Below the pieces are notes generated by a model. The model did not search any database and was not told the DNA's origin. It saw only the letters and a list, made by a program, of their open reading frames with translations. From Hydractinia symbiolongicarpus (Eukaryota; Cnidaria; Hydrozoa; Anthoathecata; Hydractiniidae): a stretch of 64,000 nucleotides of DNA. A program made the translations under genes and the position numbers. Below are positions 52,401-61,400 of this stretch, in pieces. Every line of letters starts with the position of its first letter. The first letter of the stretch is position 1. The stretch is from contig NC_079884.1 of the NCBI RefSeq assembly GCF_029227915.1, forward strand, positions 16,742,001-16,806,000, given 5' to 3'.

Positions 52401-55400
52401 AAGAGGCAAGAGCAGACGTTAGCACAATCGGATTCTGGCAAAGGCACAGAAGACCATTTTTTTGACTCAAAGGTTACAAACTTAACAGCTCACACGTATC
52501 TAACCAAGTTTGTTTTGTCGACGTTTTCCACACTGGAAAAGGAGAAGAAGAGAAAATACAAAAAAAGAATTCTGATGGTAAATCACGGTACTTTCACACC
52601 GTTGATTTTTGGCATTACTGGTGGGATGGCTCAAGAGGCCTCAATGTTCATAAGTAATTTGGCAGAAAAGAACGCCCTAAAAACGAAAACAACAACATTT
52701 GAGACAGTATTATGGATTAGGAGAAAAATTCAATTTACACTGATTCATGCTTCAGTGAGTGCACTTAGAGGAGAACGAAAAACGTTGCCACATTTTGAGA
52801 AAGTTAACCGGCACAACATTCCTCTGGATACTTTATAAAACGTATAGTTTGATCTTGATTGTGTTTTCTATTTTTATGTCAGCTGTTGCATGTTATTGTA
52901 TCAGGGTTAAAAACAATAAAATCTTATCATTGATTGAAAAAAAAAAAAATTAGACTGACATTAATGCGTTAAATAAGATTGATAAAGCCATTGCATTGCA
53001 GGTATAACTTTGAGGACAAATAACTCGGAAACGAGGGTCTGACGTCAGTCATTTCTAAACCTGTGGGTAACTAGGGACAACCTGGGATCAAATTGGGTAG
53101 ATTTCCCAAACCTTGGTCCCCGAATCCGATTCGGAAACGGGCTGATGTCCTCATCAAGTTTGTCAAAAGTACATGATCCTATACATTTTCTTGATCAGCA
53201 TTTCAAGCTCTATACAATGGAGGCAACATGTAAACAAATTTTTAAAAATGAACTTGTGCACATTGATGGGACATTGTTGACGCCAGCAAATGTTTAAACT
53301 CTTATATAACCTTGGGCGTTCGTCGAAAACATATAATCCACTACATTTTTTTCTTCGGCGTTAAGATTCACATTAGAGGTAACGGTTAAACAATTTTGAG
53401 AAAAAAAATTGTGTATTGACAGGTAATTAAATTCCTTGCCGACCTCTTAGAAATTCAAGTAATGATTCTCTTTTCCATTGCTCTCCTGCGTAAGTGGATT
53501 ATTCGACAGGCCTTATCAATCTTTTCTTATAATAATATGAAGAGTGTGTCTGTCTGTGACAGGCAAATTAAACGTCACAAAGTCAATAACATTAATTTAA
53601 CGGTAATAGCTTAATATAAATTAATGAAGCCATTGCAATGCACATATAACTTTCAGACCAAATAACACAGAATCGAGGTGGTGGCGCCATGGTCTTAGAA
53701 CACCACCAACACGTGTATAAGTTTAAAAAGGCTGCAATACGGTTATTTTCTGCGTAATAAGGCCGCCACAATAAATCACTGGCTTTCATGATCCCAGGCA
53801 GATGGTCATAGGTCTAGTCCTTCCAATCTTAATGGACTGTGACGTCCCAAGTCGTTTGTCTTAACTCAAGGTTCTTAAAACACTGACAAGAACATTTACA
53901 AGCTTCTAAAGGGTGTAATACGGTCTTTGGCAGCCTTATAAGGGCTCTACACGTAAATCGCATATTTCCACAAGCCCAGGCAGTTGGCCATCGGTCTAGT
54001 CCTTTCAGTGTCAATGGACTGCGACGTCCCAAGTCGTGATGGTTCTTTTTTTCCATTGTTCTCCTGCCTAAGTGGATTTTTGCGAAACGAAATTGTGGAG
54101 CACGTATGCTACACGAAGTATACCAAGAAAATTATTGAGATTCTCAAAATTTTGATTGAAAAAAAAATCATATAAAATCAGCCTAAAGAAATGGTCCTGT
54201 TTATACATCGGCCGAACTTTAACACGCAGAGAGGAATATGCTGTGAACACAAAACGGTAGTCGCCATATTAAACACGTATATTTTACAGACCTGAAATAT
54301 GCCTTTTCTATGTATTATAGCTTATTATAGTATAAATAGTTGATCAATTATTTTGCAGCTTAGCTTTTATCACTATTTTAATTGTACTTTATTTGAAAAT
54401 AATAGAATTGAAACTGTTTTCGTCTTATGAAATAATATATTGGTAGTCCTGTTTCTAATCGACTTTACTTGTGTATTTTAAGCTTTTTTGTTGCTTTGCT
54501 CTTCCTCCAGATTTGAGCTGAATCAAAAAGTTCCTGTAGCTACCTTTTTCTGAAGAAAGATTAAGGAATTTGTACAATTATGTGTTTTATTTATTGTTTC
54601 TAAAAAGATATAAAAATACAAAATTATCAATTGATTTTTAATTGGTTTCATCCAGATCATAGTAAAGCACAAAAGCTGCTAGCTAGCTCTGTTTTATATA
54701 AAAGAATTGAAAGTAATTTGTAGAATAAATGTGAAGTAGCTATATTATTACCTGACTGATAGCCAGCTATAGGAAAACCTGTGGCTAGGGCGCAGACAAA
54801 ACAAATAGCTCTGGGTGTTACAGTCAACCTATCAACTGCTCATCACAATTTTTTATTTAATAAGTCGGTAACCTGTTACAGTAATTAATATCCACTGTTG
54901 CTATCAAACCAACAACAATGTATTTGGCAATAAGAATGAGTTGTCCGTAGGCCCTCACAACAAAGTTTAAAACGACATGTGAACCTCAAAGGATGCTTAA
55001 GCTGCACACATCCTCTGGAAGGTGTGGCCGTTTTCAAAACTGCTTGTCTCTTTAATAAAAGGCCGTATTCTGTCTGTGTCCGCGAAAGCCGCGTGCCGTA
55101 ACGGGAACACGAAATTTTTAAAATGCGCACGAATATCAAATGCGATATATTTTTATCCACTTTGTTGCGACGGGTAAATTTAAAGGACGGGCGACCCCGT
55201 GGATTTTTTCATGGGTTAACGACTAGTCTCTATAATAATAAAAGGCTTACCGATATTCCTTTGATCTTTCCGCGATTTTTAGAAACCAGGGGGTTGTTTA
55301 ATCGCAAATCTTATTATCGATTAAAATAAATTCTAAAGATTAATTTATTTTTTTAATTAGTTTAATTACTTTAATTTATTACCATCAGTAGAAAAAATAA

Positions 55401-58400
55401 ATTTAGTGACAAAAATAAATGCATTATTTTGATACGCCATTTTTAATAATAATTACCCCCGTGACATCAATCGCCGTTTTCGCTCAGGAGCTACAGAAAA
55501 CAAATGGGACAGTTTACTGAAAGTTTTACTGACTTTGTTTTGACCGCTCGCACATAATACACCAATCAAAACGCTTCATTGTTTGAAAAACCAATCCAAG
55601 ACTTTCGCGGTCTGGGCATGCCAACAAAGAAACATGAGGACCGAAACATGATGGCCATTTTAGTTTTTAAAGTAATGGTGGTCAGTGCTGTTTGTAAGTC
55701 TGTTTCACCTTTTTGTCTTCTATAAACTTTTTAATTTCATAATATTGGTTTTTTGTATGTTCTAAAATGTTAAAATAAATATATTGTCACGTTTTTAGTC
55801 ACGTACAGATCTTAAACTCACCAGTTTTAGGATTTTTGGCTAGGAACGAAGATTTTGGAGGCTAGCTAGCTAGAACCTTACTTACTACTATTCTGTATGG
55901 TATAAGAGCTTTTAATCCTACCCACCACTTATTTTTGTGTTGACACTGTAGCCATATAGCTAGCTCCTGTCTTTGGCTAAATATTGAGAGTATAAAAATG
56001 CAGTTTGGCTACAACAATATTCTTAAACAATAATTGTCATGCTAAATGCAGTTAGCTAGGTAGCTACAACTTCTATTATTTTTTCCTAAAAACTTTTTGT
56101 GCAAATAAAATATCTGACAGATTATTTTAGCTGAACGTAATGACAGGCTGTTTGTTCCCTGTGTTTTCATTAAAACCGAAGTTGCAATGAAGTTTCTTAA
56201 AAAGGGGTATTACGCCTATACGCCTGTTCAACTCTGCTTAACTAATTTAATTGGAAAAACTTTCGCGAATGAAAAAATTCAGAAAAATTTCGTGAAGAAA
56301 CCCGCAAATTTTTGCGAGATAAACTTTCTCGAACAAGAATTTTTCAGTTAAAAAAAAATTTCAAGATTCTTAGCTACTTAAAAATGTTATAAATTTTCTT
56401 TCTTTCAATAAGATTTCTAAGTATTGTGGGCGTTTTTGGTGAAAAATGATAAAATAGCTTACTGGATAAACTTTCGCGAATGAAGAAATTCGGAAACTTT
56501 CGCAAGATAAAGTTTCGCGAATGAAGAAACTCGCGAAAATGGCGAAAAATCTCGAATTCGCGAAAGTTTCTCTCGCGAAAGTTTCTCCAATTAAAGTATA
56601 CTAAGCGGCTAGCCCAGTGTTAAAAACAGATTGTTTTTGGCAAAAGGCCGTTATGCCTATGCACATGTGCAACACTGTTTACCTGTACAAGGGATGAGCC
56701 CACTGACAATTAATTTTTAAACTTTCTCAGGAATCACACCTGTACAGATGTGCATGGCTGTTTACCTGGACTAACCGCTCTGCGCTGTTTTAGCAATGGA
56801 CTGTTTCTTGTGATTTTATTTAAGCAGAGTCTGCAAGAAAGTTTTTTTCCAAAGGGTACTATCATCATACGCCTGGGCAACACCGTTTAACTGTATATAT
56901 ATACTAAGTGCTCAGCCCAATGTCATGATTATTTTTTTAACTTTAGCAAAAACTTATTCCGCAAAATAAAATAATATTAACCGATTGTTTTTGCTATATA
57001 TATAGTGAGTAACAACGGTTTGTAAGCTCTTTTTTATTTTAGCTATCATTGCGGGAAAGTTATTTTTGAAAAATATGTTACAGTTGCAACACTGTAATGG
57101 TGTATGCGGTTCACTTGATTTACAACATACTGTATACCTGTACTAAAGCGCTTTACCTGATCGTATGGCACAGCGTACGGCTCTTATTAAGCGCTCCACA
57201 GAGTGTTCAACGCCGGGTCACACCTTGACTTGTCCGCATCCTGTTACGGAAATACAAAATGTGACATGTAAAGGAGGGGCGACCGCGTGAATTTTTTCAC
57301 GGGTTAACGACTAGTAACTTTAGAATATTCTAGGAATATCGGACCATGGGAAATTACAACAAAGTTTCTTTTCAGCAGCCCACACGTGTTTGAGCACCCA
57401 CATGAAAAAGTTCATTATCTAAAACTTATCTAAAAAATTACCATTTTATTTATAATAAACCATTCGTCAGTCATTTTCTTCATCCCATACAGAATCCTCT
57501 TTCTATCCAAGGTGCTATTCTATAGTGATGAATTTACCGTAAATGATCGATTAAGCCTTAAGTCTTTTTACCCTCAGCAGCTTAGGGAATTATTAACAAA
57601 TACAAATACTGTTCAGGCAAAAAGCTTTTAGGAAAATATAAGTAAGTATAATAGTGGTGTTGCATTGGTTTTTTTTAAAGCAAACCTTCTCCCCCCCACC
57701 TGGCCGTGTTCCACCATGCTTTCGTATCTGTGGTCAAATATGGCATCATGTTGGGGACCTATACCCTCCTGAAGGACAAACCCCTGTTTATAACCAACTT
57801 TATATTTTTTTATAAGAACACTCAACTTAAAGGGGTTTTATCAACCTTTCAAAATGTTTTTAAATTGATCATAATTTTTCTCTGATTTTGTCAAGTTTAA
57901 AGGAGCATTTCAGTACCGTAAATGATCGATGAAGCCTCCGGAGGCTTATTTGTCAAAATAGGTTTTGGGGAGGGGGCTTATTCGGGAAAGGGGGGTTAAT
58001 AAATGGGAGAGGGGCTTGATGGGAGGAGGGGGGCTTATAAAATTATGCAAAAACCTAGTGTGCTAAAAAATAAAAACAACGATTTTAATAAACACAACAT
58101 ATCTTTCTAAAAGTATAAAAAAACACACTAAAATCGATCTCAATATCACTATCGTCTTCTTCGTCCTCGTCTACGATCGTCTCTAAGGGAGCCGCATCAA
58201 TCATTTCCTTGGCATCTGGGATAAATGGGTTGTCTTCCTTCTCGTTTACCAGTTGTATTTGTTTATTGAGCATTGCAAGACCAGCCTGACAGGGTTGATG
58301 CTCTTTGAAACAATGGATCTGTTTATCCTCGCTCCCAACAGTAACCGATGTTAAGGTACACGCTTTGAATGATTTACGTATTAATTCAGCTGGCAGCTCC

Positions 58401-61400
58401 TTCCACGAATCAAGAATTCAGATCAAGAATTCAGTTTACAATTGTGCTGCGAGGCGGAGGTTTCAAATTCCCGCCATCGGTTACTTGATGAATTCCGACG
58501 GTTTCAAGCCATTCATCGCATTTCTCTGTGCAATATGCTTTAAACGACTTGTTCCAACTAACATCCGGCGCCTGAATATATTTAGTGCAACCTCAAGGGA
58601 CCAAAACGGTGTCAATCTTTCTAGCTTTAAGAGATGCTCTGAAAACTGGCATTAAATGACACTCATATGTATCCCAAGCTAACAATCTGCGTTTAAAGTT
58701 AAACTGTCCGAGAACAGTATTTGTCCAACTAACTGTTAGATCGGTATTCATCCATCCGTTTGTCGATGAAGCTATTATGCACCTATTTCCATACTCTTTC
58801 TTCATTTTTTCAACATCACGTTTTCCTCCCTTGAATACAATGAAGGGCTTCAGTTTTGTTCCATCACCTTTCACAGCCAGTCCAATGGTTATACGACATT
58901 TTTCGTGTCCGGTTGTCTTCATACTAACAGTTTTTTTCCCAACAACATCTACTGTTGTGTTTGACACCATAGCCTCCCAAATAGGTGTCTCATCAAATGC
59001 TATATTATCGGCTGGTTGGTATGAAAATTTCAATTGTAATCTTCTAACACGTAATATGTACGAGACGATTTTAGCTACTAAAAGATCGGGATCTTTTTGT
59101 GCTATAGAGGTTTTTCTTTTTAACAATAAGTTATTTCGTTTCATAAATTTAAAAAGCCAACCATTCGTTGCTTCAAATTTTTCGTCATACCTATCTGTAT
59201 CTGTACGTTTTAAATCTCCATAGACAATAATTGCTTTCTTCCTGATAAGATACCTTGACACACGAAGCATCTTCGTACGACGTTCAACAATCCATTCTAG
59301 TACTTTTTTCACCATTTCATCACTCAACGGTTTTCTGCCAGCCCCTTGTAAACGTTTTCTTTTCTTGTTACTAACTGACTTTGAAAGTTCTTGAAAGTCA
59401 TCCTTTTTTTTCTTCCAATCACGAATACAATGGCGGTCAACTTTATATTTCACCGCAGCAGCCCCAATTGATTTGTTTTCCGCAAATTCAACAACTTCAA
59501 GTTTAAACTTAATCGTATAAGAACTTATTTTCTCTCCTTTGTGAGAAGTTATTGTTGGTTCTTCCAGTTTCATTTTCGCAATGAAAATAAAAAAATTGAA
59601 ACAAAATTCTATTCAAAAACAAAACATTCGAATTACCTAAACATTTGAATTCGAATTCTCAGAGCGAGAACGATACGATTATAACGTTGGTTTTATTTGT
59701 CACAGCGAATAAAACTTTTAACTAGAGCATTGTCAGTATCGTATAAAATGAATTTTAAAATTAAGTTCCAGACAACTATTCACCCTTGGGCACGACATAT
59801 TGGACAAAAATTAATATGCAAAACAGACACCTGGGAAGAAGACATCGAATATGATAAAAATGCTATTGGCGTTTTTAAATCAACCGACAAAGTACCACTA
59901 CTGGTCGGACATCTACCAATAGAAATTTCTTGTTTACTTACAAACTTTCTAAACGCAGCGCCTGAAAACAAACTTGAAGCATTTGTGGTTGGAAAGAGAA
60001 AAAGGGGAGGTCGGACTTGTTATGTTGCTTTAACAGGGAGCAAGATTTTCGGAAATATATGGTTCAAGAAGTTGAAAAAAAAAGAAAGAAAAACACCCTA
60101 ACTTTGAATTGGATATTATAACCACGAGTGTTATTACTACCTCAACCTGCGAAATAAATACCATTTAATCAATTGTTTATAATAGTATTTTCTCAGTCCC
60201 TATCAACTATACTGAAATTACTGTGAATTCGAATAAGCCTCCTTGGGGGCTTATTTGTCAAAATGGGTTTTAGGGGGATGGGGGGGGGCTTATTCGGGAG
60301 TGGGGGTTATTCGGGAGTGGGGGCTTACTTGATCATTAACGGTAATAAAAAACATGATTCAGCATAGTTTTCAAAATGGTCTGATTTCCAAATATGCTTG
60401 ACCTGAACTAAGCAAAGAAGTGAATTAAGCCCCGCGATAAAGTTCAGCACTTTTAATATTTTTGTAAACTTTTTGTTGCGCATTGATTAAACCTAATTGG
60501 ATGATGCACAGACAATATACATGTATAATTTCCCCTGGCTGATTGCATTTTGTTGGTTGGCATGTGTTTTTGAATGTGTCTAGGACAATAAATTGTGGTT
60601 TAATTTCCCTTGGCTTTGACCTCGCATTAATCAAATCCTAAAAAAAAAAAAAAAAATTTAGAATGACTTTGCCAGATTTGGAAACTGTCGATACCCTGGT
60701 TGGTATGGTTGGAACTCTGCATCTAAAAATTTATAAAGGTGCCAACAAATCACCGGATATTTGTGATGTCCGTCTACCAAATAAGTAAAAAATATGATTT
60801 GATTGTTATGTCTTTGTTAACTTGCTCAAAATGCCATAGGGCAAGCTCTGGTAAATTTTTGAATAAAATTTGGACTTCTCTTCTGATAACTAATATACTT
60901 TTCCCAACTTACCTTAATTATTCCTGAAATAAAAAGCAGCGCTTTCTATTTCATTCACTTGGCCACAAAAAGATGTGATTTATATTTCATTTGGTTAGCC
61001 TTATTAATCTTGATGGATATACCCTGTCAATTTTTTCCTGGAGAGGACAACAAAGTTCTTGAGTGTTATGAGCTATCGAAACCTTTTAAATTTCTGTTCA
61101 ATAAGTTCAAAATTGTATGCATTAATTAGGTGATATTACTTCGTACACGTGTAACAATATGTATGACAACATGACTGTATACTTGTCTATGTTGGCATAC
61201 ACCATGTATGTCAACATAGACAAGTATCAGCTATGTTTATGTTACAGACAAAATTATATATATATTTATAGTTCGGAAAGTTAGCTTTAAATTATCATAC
61301 CTCAAAAGCAAACTTCACCATATGAAATGTTTTCTTGTTTTTAGATTACGTACAATGGGAGTGAGTTGTGTAATCTTTCAAAGCGTGTGATAAAAAGAAG

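Larger units (their letters stand above)
57916..60342 (-). mobile_element. Pogo-like DNA transposon family 2, full-length, 2,427 bp
   Basis: TA at 57,914-57,915 and 60,343-60,344 flank termini CCGTAAATGATCGATGAAGC and, in reverse, CCGTTAATGATCAAGTAAGC. G-rich subterminal words (GGGGGCTTATTCGGGA) are repeated at both ends. It carries a transposase on minus (59,573-58,130) and a HIRAN-like gene on plus (59,748-60,101), divergent across 174 bp. The right-end subterminal words at 60,245-60,330 are inverted relative to the left set. Confidence 0.9.

Noticed and set aside
60425-60787. Two short facing frames as a nested gene
   Set aside because: One has an acceptor-like site, but neither resembles a known protein, and the host frame joins smoothly without them.
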